The notes: a model not told the origin generated them from the letters alone. A DNA stretch of 51,745 nt from an uncultured Prevotella sp. (GCA_944320105.1 CALUGA010000016.1:1-51745), one strand, 5' to 3'. Numbered from the stretch's first letter, positions 9,066 through 18,849 are shown. Program-made: numbers and translations.

Positions 9066-12000
9066 TCAGCGCGCCACGGCCTTGGCCACGTGGGTGCGGC
9101 CGCCGGCCTCCACGCTCACCACCACCACGCCACGGTGGCCGCGCGTGGGTATGGCGAGGGTGCCTTGGGCCGCGCCGCTGAAGAGCGTTACGCCCGAGGC
9201 CGAGGCGCACTCCACGCGGCTGCCCCGGGGCAGCCCTGTGAGCGTGAGCTCGCCGGGCGCCGAGGTGAGTCTGATGCCCGTGCCGGCCATGGCTTCGGTG
9301 ATGGCGTCGGTGACGCCGCGCTCGTAGTAGGCCCGGGGCGACTCGTCGTAGAACAGCGTGCCGTCGCCGGCGGCCACCCACACCACGTAGCGGCCCTGGT
9401 CGAACTCGCCCTGCATGAGCGCCGGTATGTCCTGCGACGTGCCGTAGACGCCGCCCTCAGACAGTGCCTCGACCACGTTGCCGTCGTTGTATCCCAGCGT
9501 GAGGTACTTCACCTGGCCGTTGCGCCCGCCGTGGGTGAAGCTGAAGCGCAGCTTGGTGAGGCCCTGCCCCTGCACGTAGGCCTGCCAGTCGCACTCCTGC
9601 CCCTCGCTGTCGTACTCCGCGAGGCTCACCCTGGGGCCCACGGGCGCCCATGTGGCCCCGCCGTCGGCAGAGCCTTCCACCACGAGCGCCGACTCGCCCG
9701 ATGGCCCCGACGTGGTTACGATGAACTTGCAGTCGGTGATGCCGCCGGGCAGCTCCTTCAGCTCCACGGTGGCGTTGCCGGTGAAGGCCATGGTTCCCAC
9801 GCCGAGCCTTACGCTGCCCTCGGCCTGCTCGTAGAAGTCCATCGGCGCGAACACCACGGCCTCGTTAGGCTCGGAGGTCTCCTTGCCGAAGAAGAGGTAG
9901 TAGTACAGCGCGCCGTCCACGGGCGTCCACTCCACGCGCAGCACGTCGGGCTCGGGCTGCCCGAAGTAAGTCACGGCGGGCGTCTGCAGCTTCTGCATCA
10001 CTGCCACGTACCACAGCCAGAGGTTGTTCTGCAGCTTGGCCGAGGCGCAGCGCAGGGCTATGTATATGTCCTTGCCCGCGTAGCGGCTTAGGTCTATCTC
10101 CTCCATGTGCTGCTGGTCGAAGTAGTCGGCGAAGGAGAGCCGGCTGCAGAGGTAGAAGTCGTCTATGTCGCTTGTGCGCTCCGACACGTACACCTCGAGG
10201 TCCTCGACGGTGGTGGTGCCGGATATTCCCCTTGTTATGTAGAGCGCGCCGCGCTCCGGCACGCGTATGCGCCGCTTGCAGATGAGCCAGTCGTCGGCGT
10301 CGTTCCAGTAGTCGAACTGGTAGAGCACGGCGTTCGACGCCTCGTCGAACACCCACGTGGAGCCGTCGCCGTTGCGGTCCACTATCTGCCAGCAGTCGGG
10401 CTGCCCGTTGGTCCACGACGTGAAGTCGGCCACGAAGGGCGCCCCCACGGCCTCGCACTCGGTGGCGAAGGGCACTGCCGAGCCATACACCAGCGTTCCG
10501 TCGGCCATCCTCATGTAGGCCCTCACGCTGTAGTTGGCCCCCGGCATCAGCCCGTTCACGGTGAGCGTGAAGGCATCGCCTGCGGCCTGCGCCTCGGCGT
10601 GGCTGCCATTGATGGTAGGCTCGCCCGAGGCGGCCCAGCAGAAGCCCGCCTCGGCCACTGCCTGTGTGCGCCCGGTTATGGTGGCGGCGAAGGTGGCCGC
10701 GGTGTCGCGCACCTCGGCCGGCACCTCGGTCTTGACGAAGTTCCATGCGCTGGTGCCTCCCGCCACCTGGAACATTACGTTGCCTCCGCTCTCCATTATG
10801 TTGGTGACGGGCACACCCACGGGGTTGCCGTCCCAGTTGAGCGATGCCGGCTCGGTGGTGTCGGTGAAGGCGGTGTTGGCGCTGGAGCCGGGGAAGGTGT
10901 CGCCCGGCCTTGAGTTGTTGTCGTCCACCCCGTCGGCCGCCACTATGTAGACGCCCCGGTGCTTGGCGTTGTTGTTCGGGCCGTTAACGCTCCAGTAGTC
11001 GTCCTGCATCTGCCGGGTGTAGTCGTAGTGGTAGATGAGCAGCCCGTGGGCGGGTATGTAGCGGTCCCATCCCTCCTGCTGCCTGTTCTCAAGCATGAAC
11101 CACTCCATGCCCTCGCCCTCTGGCAGGTTGGGGCGGGCGTTGATGTAGCGCGCCTTGTTTGAGGCCACGCTCGCAAGCGTTACGTCCTCCGGGCCGCTCA
11201 GCTCGGCTATGTCGGTTCCCTCCGTGGCCCATCCGAGCTGCATCCTCTCGAAGGCCATGAGGCATGGCGGCGTGCGGCTGTCGTTGTTGTAGCTGCCCGA
11301 TGAGTATAGGTCGTAGGCTCCCAGGTCAACGGCCATGCCGTCGGTGTAGTTGTCGGTGTCGTATGTGTCCTTAAGCCCGAGTATGTGGCCGAACTCGTGG
11401 GTAAAGGTGCCTATGCCGTCCATGGTTGGCTCCGCGGGCGCGCCGGGCATGCCCACCAGCTCTGCCGAGCAGGAGTAGTTGTCGATGGTCACCCCGTCGA
11501 TGCTGAATGCCTGCTCGCCCATCTGCCAGCTGTGTGGCCACATGTCGTCGGCGTTGGCAGTGCTGGCCTCGCTGTATCCGGCGTAAATCACGTAGCAGTT
11601 GTCCATGAATCCGTCGCCGTCGTTGTCGAACTGCGCGAAGTCGAGCCCTGGGTTGGCCTGCTTGGCCAGGCTGCAGGCCTCGCTCACCATGTCGCGCGGT
11701 TTGGCGTCCTCGCCTGTCGAGGCGTCGTTGCCTGCATAGTATGCCTGCTCGCGGCCCAGCGTGTATGGGCCCACCACGGTGAAGTTAGGCACGAACTGCC
11801 CCATGGAGTTGTCGCGGTAGTAGTCCTTCACGCTCCCGGTGCCTCCGTTGTGGCTGTAGCCCGGCTCGTTGAGCCACGCCGAGAAGTCGGCGTTGGCGAA
11901 GCTGAAGGCGCGGTCGGCAAAGCCCACGAGTATCACGAGGTACTGCGACTCGGCGGCGCGCTGGCCCGGGGCGAGCTTCTTCCCGCCCTGCATGGCGCGC

Positions 12001-12398
12001 GTTTTCAGTGTGCGTGCCGGGGCCTTGGCCGGCGCGGTGCGCCGCGCCCTCATGTCGAGCGATATCTGCCGTGCGTCGGCGAGCGTGGCTGTGAGTGCCG
12101 TCTCGGCGGCCGTTCGCGCCGCCATGTCGTGGGCCCTCTGCGCCGTAAGGGTCCTTTGCCCGGTGACGAAGTCGTAGCTTACGTAGCGGAAGAAGCCGGC
12201 CTCGTCGCGTTCGAGCATGAAGCCGTCGGTGGTGGTGGTGTAGTGCAGGTTCTCGTCGCCGTGTATCCTCACCGTGATGGTGGTGCCGTCGGGCTGCGTG
12301 ACGGTCACGGGGTGGGGGTAGGCGCGTATGGCCTGCGCTTCATGCGGGCAGCACAGGCATATAGCCGCCGCCGCAATCATGGTTTTCCAGTTGTTCAT
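9066..12398 (-). CDS. M6 family metalloprotease, T9SS-exported
   Basis: Secreted zinc peptidase of the immune-inhibitor-A (M6) type. The start at 12396-12398 gives MNNWKTMIAAAAICLCC, a clear signal peptide; an upstream in-frame ATG would put hydrophilic residues before it. A propeptide-like region (about 20-160) is followed by the catalytic domain, beginning YLVILVGFADRAF. The zinc site is HEFGHILGLKDTYD (about residue 333), matching HExxHxxGxxD. Next come a choice-of-anchor-J-like domain containing DFTSWTNGQPDCW and beta-sandwich modules, then a C-terminal region ending RTHVAKAVAR that looks like a T9SS sorting domain. Length is 1110 residues. It lies 49 bases upstream of the giant adhesin-like gene and may be co-transcribed with it. 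Its substrate is unknown; host or dietary proteins, or the neighbours themselves, are possible. Confidence 0.9.
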   Translation of the reverse strand: MNNWKTMIAAAAICLCCPHEAQAIRAYPHPVTVTQPDGTTITVRIHGDENLHYTTTTDGFMLERDEAGFFRYVSYDFVTGQRTLTAQRAHDMAARTAAETALTATLADARQISLDMRARRTAPAKAPARTLKTRAMQGGKKLAPGQRAAESQYLVILVGFADRAFSFANADFSAWLNEPGYSHNGGTGSVKDYYRDNSMGQFVPNFTVVGPYTLGREQAYYAGNDASTGEDAKPRDMVSEACSLAKQANPGLDFAQFDNDGDGFMDNCYVIYAGYSEASTANADDMWPHSWQMGEQAFSIDGVTIDNYSCSAELVGMPGAPAEPTMDGIGTFTHEFGHILGLKDTYDTDNYTDGMAVDLGAYDLYSSGSYNNDSRTPPCLMAFERMQLGWATEGTDIAELSGPEDVTLASVASNKARYINARPNLPEGEGMEWFMLENRQQEGWDRYIPAHGLLIYHYDYTRQMQDDYWSVNGPNNNAKHRGVYIVAADGVDDNNSRPGDTFPGSSANTAFTDTTEPASLNWDGNPVGVPVTNIMESGGNVMFQVAGGTSAWNFVKTEVPAEVRDTAATFAATITGRTQAVAEAGFCWAASGEPTINGSHAEAQAAGDAFTLTVNGLMPGANYSVRAYMRMADGTLVYGSAVPFATECEAVGAPFVADFTSWTNGQPDCWQIVDRNGDGSTWVFDEASNAVLYQFDYWNDADDWLICKRRIRVPERGALYITRGISGTTTVEDLEVYVSERTSDIDDFYLCSRLSFADYFDQQHMEEIDLSRYAGKDIYIALRCASAKLQNNLWLWYVAVMQKLQTPAVTYFGQPEPDVLRVEWTPVDGALYYYLFFGKETSEPNEAVVFAPMDFYEQAEGSVRLGVGTMAFTGNATVELKELPGGITDCKFIVTTSGPSGESALVVEGSADGGATWAPVGPRVSLAEYDSEGQECDWQAYVQGQGLTKLRFSFTHGGRNGQVKYLTLGYNDGNVVEALSEGGVYGTSQDIPALMQGEFDQGRYVVWVAAGDGTLFYDESPRAYYERGVTDAITEAMAGTGIRLTSAPGELTLTGLPRGSRVECASASGVTLFSGAAQGTLAIPTRGHRGVVVVSVEAGGRTHVAKAVAR

Positions 12399-12454
12399 AT
12401 AAAGGTTGGCTATGTTGTTCTTTGTGGTTTGCTTTGCGCCCATATAAGACGGCA

Positions 12455-12498
12455 AAGGCCCCTGCGCAGGCATGGTTGCAGCCCTGCGCAGGAGCCTT
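12455..12498 (-). terminator. Hairpin between the 964-aa gene and the M6 protease gene
   Basis: 16-base arms 12455-12470 and 12483-12498 pair with one mismatch around a 12-base loop. It lies 15 bases past the stop of the upstream gene. It could end or attenuate transcription before the protease gene, or protect the upstream mRNA 3' end. No U tract is visible. Confidence 0.5.
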
Positions 12499-12512
12499 GG
12501 CCGCCGGTGGCG

Positions 12513-15407
12513 TCACTTTATGGTGAGCTTGGTGGCCTTGCCGCCAACGGAGATGATGTAAACGCCGGGCCTGAGGCTGAAGCGGGCCGAGCCGCTGACC
12601 TCGCCGCCGGCCACGCGCGAGCCGGCCAGGCTGTAGATGCCTACGTTGCACCCTTGCGCCGCTACGCTCACGGTGCGCCCGCTCACGCTGACTGCGGCCT
12701 GGGTGGCGGCGGCGGAGCCTATGCCGTTGGTCACGCCGCTCTCCACGGTCAGCGTAAGCTCAGCCTCGCTGCCCTCGAGCAGCATGTAGTACTCGCCCGC
12801 CTCGGCTATGCTGGCTGTCCAGGCGTAGGCTCCCTCGGAGCCTTCGCCCACCACCGGGGCAAACATCACTGGCGTGCCGTTGAGCGCCTCGGCCTCTGCC
12901 CTGCCGGCAAACCACGTGGCCACGGCGTTCTCGGTGGCGGTGATGGTCATGGTGCCTGCCTGTAGGGCAACCTTGCACCACACCGGCTCATCGGCCGACG
13001 ACTGCGGCACGGTGGTTTGCCCGTTGGCGTCAAGCTCTATGGCCAGGTCGATGGTCTCGCCGGGCTGCGGCTCGGGTTCGGGTTCTGGCTCTGGCTCGGT
13101 GCCGCTCACGGTGATGGTGGCCGGGGCGGTGTTCTGCTCCACCTTTATGTAGTAGTCGCCTTCGGCCTCCACGGTCCAGGTGTAGTAGTAGGTGGTGTTA
13201 TAGTCAGCGTCGTACTCGTACTGCCAGTTGATGTACTCGCCGGCGTCCTGCCCGGCCTCGTCAAGGCTTGTGTAGAGCTTGGCCATCATGTAGGCGTTGG
13301 GGGTGATGGTGGCCTCGCCCGGGGCGAGCCTCACCTTGAGCCACACCGGCGTGGTGCGCGAGGCTGTGGGCATGGCTGTGGCCTGGCCCACGGCCAGCGT
13401 GAGCGGGTTGGAGAGCGACTCTCCCGGCTCGAAGCCGCGCTCGGCGAAGGTTACCTTGCAGCCCTCGTGGGAGGCGTTGAGGTTGAGGTTGACGAGCACC
13501 ACGTCGCCCTGCTCAACCGGCACCTGCGCCCTGTAGTAGGTGGAGCTGCCCTCGTAGGTGGCTATGGCCGACGGGTACTGGGCGTCGTTGATGTAGTAGC
13601 TCATGGAGGCCATGGGGTCGTAAGGCACGTCGCTGTCGATGGTGAGCATGCCCGTGGCGGCCACGGTGTAGCTTATCCACAGGCCGGCGGCCACGTTGGC
13701 GCCGAGCGCGTACTCGCCGCCCTCAACGGGGATGGGGTTGTCGCGCCCCTCGCCCACCTGGTACTCGCGCTCGGCGAGGGTGAATGCCTCGCCCTGCTGC
13801 ACGTTGTCGAGGCGTATGAGGTACTGCGTGCCGGCGGCGCAGTCGATGGTGTAGGTGACGCCGCTCACCGCTGCCTGGTAGTTGCCCGCCCACTGGTCGG
13901 CGCTCTTGGGGAACGAAACGCCCATGGTGGGCGTGGCGCTCACGCTGAGCTTGCCGTTGAGCGTGGCGGTGTAGGAGTAGTACTTGGTGCCCTGGCCGCT
14001 GATGTCGTTCTGCCCGAGGGCCGCCGGGAGCGGGTTGGTGGCCACGTCGCCCTGGGCTATCTCCTCGAAGGCCACGCCGAACTCTATGGGCTGGCTCTCG
14101 TACGAGGTTATGCGGATGATGTACGCCTGGCCGGCCTGGCCGCCGCTCACCTGAGCGCGCACCGAGCCGTTGGCCGAGGTGCCCATGTACTGGTTGCCCT
14201 GCGGGTAGAGGCTCACCTGCGTGGCCGGGCTTGCCAGCTCAGTCTCGACGCTCACGCTGAGGAACTTGGTCTCGCCGGCCGGCACGGCCACCGAGTAGTA
14301 CTTGGTGCCGCCGGCCGTCTCGGTGCTGAGGGTCGCGGGCAGCTCGGCTATGGCTATGGGGTTGCTCTCCTGGTCGCCGGCCTTGTAGGGCTCCATGGCG
14401 AAGCTGAAGGCGCCGGCGGCGGCTGACGCCTCGTTCTTCCTCACCAATATATAATATGTGTTGCCGGGGTATGGCACCTCGAACCTCACGTCGTACGACC
14501 CGGTGGCCGACTGGGCGTAGACCTGGCCGTACTGCATGGACGAGGCGCCGTTGTAAACGAGCACCTGGCCGCCGGGCAGGCTCTCCTCCGAGCTTACCGA
14601 GGCGTAGCCGGCTATCTGGGGCGTGTATGCGTAGTAGTAGTCGCCGAAGGCCGCCGGCACCGTGTTGCTCCCCTCGGCCATGGCGAACGGCATGTCGATC
14701 GACCCTGGCTCGGGGTGGGTGATGGCCGTGGTCACCAGGGCGGCGCCGTAGAGCGTGAACGTGAAGCTGTAGGTGCGGCCCTCTTCCACGGCCTGGCTGA
14801 AGGTGTAAGTGCCTTGGTCGTAGTTGAGGTACTGCTGCGAGCCGCCGTTTACCGACACCGAGCCCGACGTGCCTGTTATGCTGAACTCAAGCACCCCGCT
14901 CTCGGTGGCGGTGTACGTGGCGTAGGTAACGTAGCTGTAGCCCTGCTTCATGAACGGGGTGCCTAACAGCTGCCTGGCGCCCACCACTATCTGCAAGGGG
15001 GCGTCGGCCGTGGCGCCCATGCCCACGCCGGGCGCAGGCTCGGCCGCCGCAGTGAAGCCCACCTCGCCCACGCCTATGGCGCATATGTATATGGTGCGGC
15101 CCTGGGCGGCGGGGTAAACCGTCTCCCTGTCGGAGGTGCGCACACCGTCAATGTCAACGGTGTCGGCCGCCGCGCCGCCGGCCACTATCTCCTGGGCGGC
15201 CACCATGGTGCCGGTGTTGGCCGTGATGGTGAGGGCCATGCCTTCGGCGGCGGTGTACTTGAAGAATGCGGTGTCCGACAGCTCGCTCTCTATCGTGGCT
15301 GAGTTCTGCCCCACCTGCATCTCAATGGCCTCGCCATACGAAGCCTGCGCGCTGGCCGCGACCGAAGCCGCTACCGACAGCGCCAATGTAAGTAAGTTTT
15401 TCTTCAT
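12513..15407 (-). CDS. T9SS-exported beta-rich protein of unknown function
   Basis: A 964-residue secreted protein. The N-terminus MKKNLLTLALSVAASVAASAQA is a signal peptide. The C-terminal 70 residues (VSVSGRTVSVAAQGCNVGIYSL...GVYIISVGGKATKLTIK) form a T9SS type A sorting domain. The body appears to be about seven to eight degenerate beta-sandwich repeats of about 100 residues, each with a YYY/KYYS(Y/V)-type strand and a preceding NPI/NPL turn (for example TKYYSVAVPAGE and TKYYSYTATLNGK). A PEPEPEPEP linker sits before the last two repeats. This pattern resembles PPC-like or carbohydrate-binding sandwiches, but I cannot assign a family. It is first in the block of three exported proteins and has a good promoter. 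Confidence 0.8.
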   Translation of the reverse strand: MKKNLLTLALSVAASVAASAQASYGEAIEMQVGQNSATIESELSDTAFFKYTAAEGMALTITANTGTMVAAQEIVAGGAAADTVDIDGVRTSDRETVYPAAQGRTIYICAIGVGEVGFTAAAEPAPGVGMGATADAPLQIVVGARQLLGTPFMKQGYSYVTYATYTATESGVLEFSITGTSGSVSVNGGSQQYLNYDQGTYTFSQAVEEGRTYSFTFTLYGAALVTTAITHPEPGSIDMPFAMAEGSNTVPAAFGDYYYAYTPQIAGYASVSSEESLPGGQVLVYNGASSMQYGQVYAQSATGSYDVRFEVPYPGNTYYILVRKNEASAAAGAFSFAMEPYKAGDQESNPIAIAELPATLSTETAGGTKYYSVAVPAGETKFLSVSVETELASPATQVSLYPQGNQYMGTSANGSVRAQVSGGQAGQAYIIRITSYESQPIEFGVAFEEIAQGDVATNPLPAALGQNDISGQGTKYYSYTATLNGKLSVSATPTMGVSFPKSADQWAGNYQAAVSGVTYTIDCAAGTQYLIRLDNVQQGEAFTLAEREYQVGEGRDNPIPVEGGEYALGANVAAGLWISYTVAATGMLTIDSDVPYDPMASMSYYINDAQYPSAIATYEGSSTYYRAQVPVEQGDVVLVNLNLNASHEGCKVTFAERGFEPGESLSNPLTLAVGQATAMPTASRTTPVWLKVRLAPGEATITPNAYMMAKLYTSLDEAGQDAGEYINWQYEYDADYNTTYYYTWTVEAEGDYYIKVEQNTAPATITVSGTEPEPEPEPEPQPGETIDLAIELDANGQTTVPQSSADEPVWCKVALQAGTMTITATENAVATWFAGRAEAEALNGTPVMFAPVVGEGSEGAYAWTASIAEAGEYYMLLEGSEAELTLTVESGVTNGIGSAAATQAAVSVSGRTVSVAAQGCNVGIYSLAGSRVAGGEVSGSARFSLRPGVYIISVGGKATKLTIK

Positions 15408-15514
15408 GTTTACTGTGGTTTAGTATGTTAATTTATTAGTTCCGCAGACATAAACGGCGAGCCTGCCGACATCTGCAAGCGGCAAGCACAGGCACTCCCT
15501 TAATGTATGTTATG

Positions 15515-15545
15515 CAAAAGTAATAAAAAATAGCTTCAGTCCAAA
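15515..15545 (-). promoter_or_regulatory. Predicted promoter of the T9SS-cargo gene block
   Basis: On the minus strand, TTTG (15542-15545), 19 bases, then TACTTTTG (15515-15522) is a near-perfect Bacteroidota -33/-7 pair. It lies about 110 bases upstream of the 964-aa ORF, in an AT-rich stretch unlike the surrounding GC-rich DNA, and leaves a leader of about 100 bases. Confidence 0.75.
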
Positions 15546-15850
15546 CAATATTGCATATTATTTTAATAAAACCCCATTATTTTTAATTTGAATCCTTCAA
15601 GCCGACTAAAATTACTAATCGAAAGATGGTTGGCCGGATTAGCATCGGCTCTTAAGATGCCGCATCTTTCGGTTTGTTACATGCCAGGGGCTTTTGCTTA
15701 CGGTTTTGAGCTGCTCCCGGCGCGCTTGCAAGAAGCACCGTTCCACAACGTGAAACGATACATTTCGAAAGGCAAAAAGCCATGTATTGGAGGCTAAAAT
15801 GAAGCCCATTGAAACTGTAAGCTGAGCCTGCCTACAAAGCGGCGCTACAT

Positions 15851-15987
15851 AAACCCGGACCGTTAGGCCGCCAAAGCCACATTTTCACTTGATTGTTGGC
15901 TCTTTGGCCGGCAGCAGGGCGGCAGACGGCCCAAGAGCCGATAGTAGGCAGGAAATAGCAACTTGGCGGTCTAACGACTTTGGGTTT
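15851..15987. mobile_element. MITE-like element E1 with nested inverted repeats
   Basis: A 137-base element has terminal arms 15851-15875 and 15963-15987 that are imperfect reverse complements (about 25 bases, outer ends AAACCC/GGGTTT, shared GTTAG and CCGCCAA blocks). A second nested pair lies inside: GGCTCTTTGGCC (15898-15909) against GGCCCAAGAGCC (15928-15939). It codes for nothing. The right-hand end GGCGGTCTAAcGAC...TTTGGGTTTAA is shared with element E2 at 25666-25893. The rest of the gene-free interval 15408-16155 holds two promoters and a short inverted repeat (15620-15628 with 15663-15671); short ORFs there do not look like genes. Confidence 0.6.
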
Positions 15988-16075
15988 AATAGGCAGTTTG
16001 CCTATCAGCCGCTGCCGCAGGCCTGCCCCTACGGCGGGGCAAAGCGCCGCCAAAGGCAAATTTCTCCGCAAATAT

Positions 16076-16106
16076 TTTGCCTTACGGCTGATTTTCAGTA
16101 AATTTG
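16076..16106 (+). promoter_or_regulatory. Predicted promoter of the CoA-transferase gene
   Basis: TTTG (16076-16079), 19 bases, TAAATTTG (16099-16106): a close match to the Bacteroidota consensus, about 50 bases before the ATG at 16156. Confidence 0.75.
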
Positions 16107-16155
16107 CCATCGCTTTTAACCATCACAACGCTTAAAACCATCTAACTATAAAGAC

Positions 16156-17661
16156 ATGGCATACACACGACTGACAGCTGCCGAAGCCGCAGCGATGATA
16201 AAGAACGGCGACAACATAGCCCTGAGCGGGTTCACGCCCTCGGGCGCCGCCAAGGCCGTGACCAAGGAGCTGGCCCGCCTGGCCGAGGCCGAGCACGAGG
16301 CCGGAAGGGAGTTCAAGGTGGGGCTGTTCACCGGCGCCTCCACCGGGCAGAGCACCGACGGCGACCTCTCAAACGCGCAGGCCATACGCTACCGCGCACC
16401 ATACACCACCAACTCCGACTTCCGCCGCCACGTGAACGCCGGCGAGATAGCCTACAACGACATACACCTGAGCCAGATGGCGCAGGAGCTGCGCTACGGA
16501 TTCATGGGGCCGGTAGACTGGGCCATACTCGAGGTGTGCGACCTTGAGGAGGGAGCCGACACCTGCCGCGCCTACCTCACCTCGGCCGGAGGCATAAGCC
16601 CAACGGCGGCGCGCCTGGCCAAGCACGTGATACTGGAGCACAACACCTTCCACAGCACCGGGGCAAAGCTCCTGCACGACGTCTACGAGCTGCAGGACCC
16701 GCCCTACCGCCAGCCCATACCGCTCACCAACGTGAGCGACCGCATAGGCAAGCCCTACGTGGAGATTGACGCAAAGAAGATAGTGGGCGTGGTGGAGTGC
16801 AACATACCCGACGAGGCGCGAGCCTTCAAGGGCGAGGACCCCGTTACCTCGCAGATAGGCCACAACGTGGCGGCTTTCCTCATGAACGACATGAAGCGCG
16901 GCATCATCCCCTCATCGTTCCTGCCGCTGCAGAGCGGCGTGGGAACCACGGCCAACGCCATACTCGCCGCGCTGAGCCACGACAAGGCCGTGCCAAACTT
17001 CAACATCTTCACCGAGGTGCTGCAGGACGCCGTGGTGGAGATGATGCTCGAGGGCCGCGTGAAGGACGCATCGGCCTGCTCGCTCACCGTGACAAACGAG
17101 AGCCTGGCCCGAGTGTACGACAACATCGACTACTTCTCAAAGCACCTCACGCTGCGGCCCAGCGAGATATCCAACTCGCCCGAGCTTATACGCCGCCTCG
17201 GCGTGATTGCCATCAACACCGCGCTTGAGGTGGACATCTACGGCAACGCCAACTCCACACACATAAGCGGCACGAAGATGATGAACGGCATAGGCGGCTC
17301 GGGCGACTTCGAGCGCAACGCCTACATATCCATCTTCACCTGCCCCTCCGTGGCCAAGGGCGGGCTTATAAGCTCGATAGTGCCTATGGTGAGCCACCAC
17401 GACCACTCGGAGCACGACGTTAACGTGATAGTGACGGAGCAGGGCGTGGCCGACCTCAGGGGCAAGAGCCCCATGGAGCGCGCGCACTGCATAATAGAGA
17501 ACTGCGCCCACCCCGACTACCGGCCCCTGCTGCGCGACTACCTGAAGCTCGGCACCGGCGGACACACGCGCCACTGCCTCACCGCAGCCTTCGCCATGCA
17601 CGACACGCTGGCACGCAAGGGCGACATGCGCCTCACCGACTTCGCTGAGTATTTGAAGTGA
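16156..17661 (+). CDS. Acetyl-CoA hydrolase/succinate CoA-transferase family protein
   Basis: A 501-residue class I CoA-transferase, full length for the Cat1/AarC-type family. The likely reaction moves CoA between an acyl-CoA and acetate or succinate in fermentation, releasing or saving acyl-CoA energy in the cytoplasm. Visible marks are the N-terminal GFTPSGAAKAV, the CoA-binding loop SGVGTTANAIL (about 260-270), the segment FNIFTEVLQDAVVEM that carries the probable catalytic Glu, and the C-terminal GIGGSGDFERNA...VMVSHHDHSEHDV-type block. In succinate-producing Bacteroidales this family is usually annotated succinate CoA-transferase; exact acyl specificity cannot be read from sequence. Isoleucine codons are 24 ATA, 7 ATC, 2 ATT, which I used as the host codon signature. 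An aldo/keto reductase follows after 123 bases. Confidence 0.92.
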   Translation: MAYTRLTAAEAAAMIKNGDNIALSGFTPSGAAKAVTKELARLAEAEHEAGREFKVGLFTGASTGQSTDGDLSNAQAIRYRAPYTTNSDFRRHVNAGEIAYNDIHLSQMAQELRYGFMGPVDWAILEVCDLEEGADTCRAYLTSAGGISPTAARLAKHVILEHNTFHSTGAKLLHDVYELQDPPYRQPIPLTNVSDRIGKPYVEIDAKKIVGVVECNIPDEARAFKGEDPVTSQIGHNVAAFLMNDMKRGIIPSSFLPLQSGVGTTANAILAALSHDKAVPNFNIFTEVLQDAVVEMMLEGRVKDASACSLTVTNESLARVYDNIDYFSKHLTLRPSEISNSPELIRRLGVIAINTALEVDIYGNANSTHISGTKMMNGIGGSGDFERNAYISIFTCPSVAKGGLISSIVPMVSHHDHSEHDVNVIVTEQGVADLRGKSPMERAHCIIENCAHPDYRPLLRDYLKLGTGGHTRHCLTAAFAMHDTLARKGDMRLTDFAEYLK

Positions 17662-17662
17662 G

Positions 17663-17775
17663 CATGGGAGGGCTGGGAGCTTTGGGAGAACTGGGGCAAG
17701 CACAGCCCTCCCAGCCCTCTCAGAACTCCCAGCCCTCTCAGAACTCCCATTACTCCCAGCCCTCCCCAAAAAACC
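17663..17775. repeat. GGGAG/CTCCC intergenic repeat cluster
   Basis: Short repeated words of the form CCCAGCCCTCTCAGAACTCC and their complements (GGGAGGGCTGGGAG) fill the gap between the CoA-transferase and the reductase, allowing a hairpin between the left (17667-17695) and right (17703-17760) halves. Similar CTCCCATTACTCCC and CCCAGCCCTCCC words occur at 27179-27205 and 28397-28425. Confidence 0.7.
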
Positions 17776-17784
17776 ACCAAAAAA

Positions 17785-18744
17785 ATGCCTAACTACCTTC
17801 CCTCCCCCAGCCGCTACGACGGCGGCACCATGCACTACCGCCGCTGCGGGCGCAGCGGGGTGCTGCTGCCCGAGGTGAGCCTCGGCTTCTGGCACAACTT
17901 CGGCGGCACCGACCCCTTTGAGAAGTGCCGCGCCATAGCACGCTGCGCCTTCGACCACGGCATAACCCACTTCGACCTGGCCAACAACTACGGCCCGCCA
18001 TACGGCTCGGCCGAGCTTACCCTGGGCCGGCTCATGGCCGAGGATTTCGGCCCCTGGCGCGACGAGCTGTTCATAAGCACCAAGGCGGGCTACGACATGT
18101 GGCCCGGCCCCTACGGCAACTGGGGCTCGCGCAAGTACCTCATGGCCAGCATCGACCAGAGCCTAAAGCGCATGAAGCTCGACTACGTGGACCTGTTCTA
18201 CAGCCACCGCTACGACCCCGAAACGCCGCTGGAGGAAACGCTCCAGGCACTTGTCGACATAGTGCGCTCGGGCAAGGCTCTCTACATAGGCATATCGCGA
18301 TGGCCACTGCCGGCCCTGAAGGTGGCCGTAGACTACCTGCGACGCCGCGACACGCCGCTGCTCATATACCAGGGGCGGCTCAACATGCTCGACCGCGCGC
18401 CGCAGGAGGAGGGCATCACCGACTTCTGCGCAGCCGAGGGCGTGGGCTTCATATCGTTCTCGCCACTGGCACAGGGCCTGCTCACCAACCGCTACTTAGG
18501 CGGCATACCCCAAGGCAGCCGCATGACGCAGGGCCGCTTCCTCAAACCGTCGGTGCTAACGCCCGAGCTTACCGAGCACATAGCGCGGCTCAACGCCGAG
18601 GCCGAAGCCAAGGGACTGACGCTGGCCGAGATGGCCCTGGCGTGGGTGCTCGCGCAGCGCGGCGTCACCTCGGTGCTCGTGGGAGCCAGCAGCACGGAGC
18701 AGCTTATGGACAACATAAAGTGCATAGGCACTCAACCGGCCTGA
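17785..18744 (+). CDS. Aldo/keto reductase, YghZ-like
   Basis: A 319-residue NADPH-dependent oxidoreductase of the AKR superfamily with a TIM-barrel fold. The catalytic tetrad is visible as Asp64 and Tyr69 (FDLANNYG), Lys100 (ISTKAGYD) and His141 (FYSHRYD). The GISRWP strand and the late LVGASS cofactor segment (VTSVLVGASSTEQL) match members related to E. coli YghZ (L-glyceraldehyde-3-phosphate reductase), which detoxify small aldehydes. True substrate is unknown. The start at 17785 follows 123 bases of repeats. The reading frame lies on the same strand as the CoA-transferase, but joint transcription is uncertain because of the intervening repeat. Confidence 0.9.
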   Translation: MPNYLPSPSRYDGGTMHYRRCGRSGVLLPEVSLGFWHNFGGTDPFEKCRAIARCAFDHGITHFDLANNYGPPYGSAELTLGRLMAEDFGPWRDELFISTKAGYDMWPGPYGNWGSRKYLMASIDQSLKRMKLDYVDLFYSHRYDPETPLEETLQALVDIVRSGKALYIGISRWPLPALKVAVDYLRRRDTPLLIYQGRLNMLDRAPQEEGITDFCAAEGVGFISFSPLAQGLLTNRYLGGIPQGSRMTQGRFLKPSVLTPELTEHIARLNAEAEAKGLTLAEMALAWVLAQRGVTSVLVGASSTEQLMDNIKCIGTQPA

Positions 18745-18849
18745 GGCCGCACTGCCATCGGCGGAGCCTCAGCCGGCCTTGCGCTCTTTCCCGCAACCGT
18801 TTTGCAACCGTTTTGCAACCGTTTGCATTGTTTTTTGCGCCGCCGGCCA

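Noticed and set aside
15588-15797. Small plus-strand ORF of 69 residues
   Set aside because: No promoter, no family resemblance, and atypical composition for a gene here.
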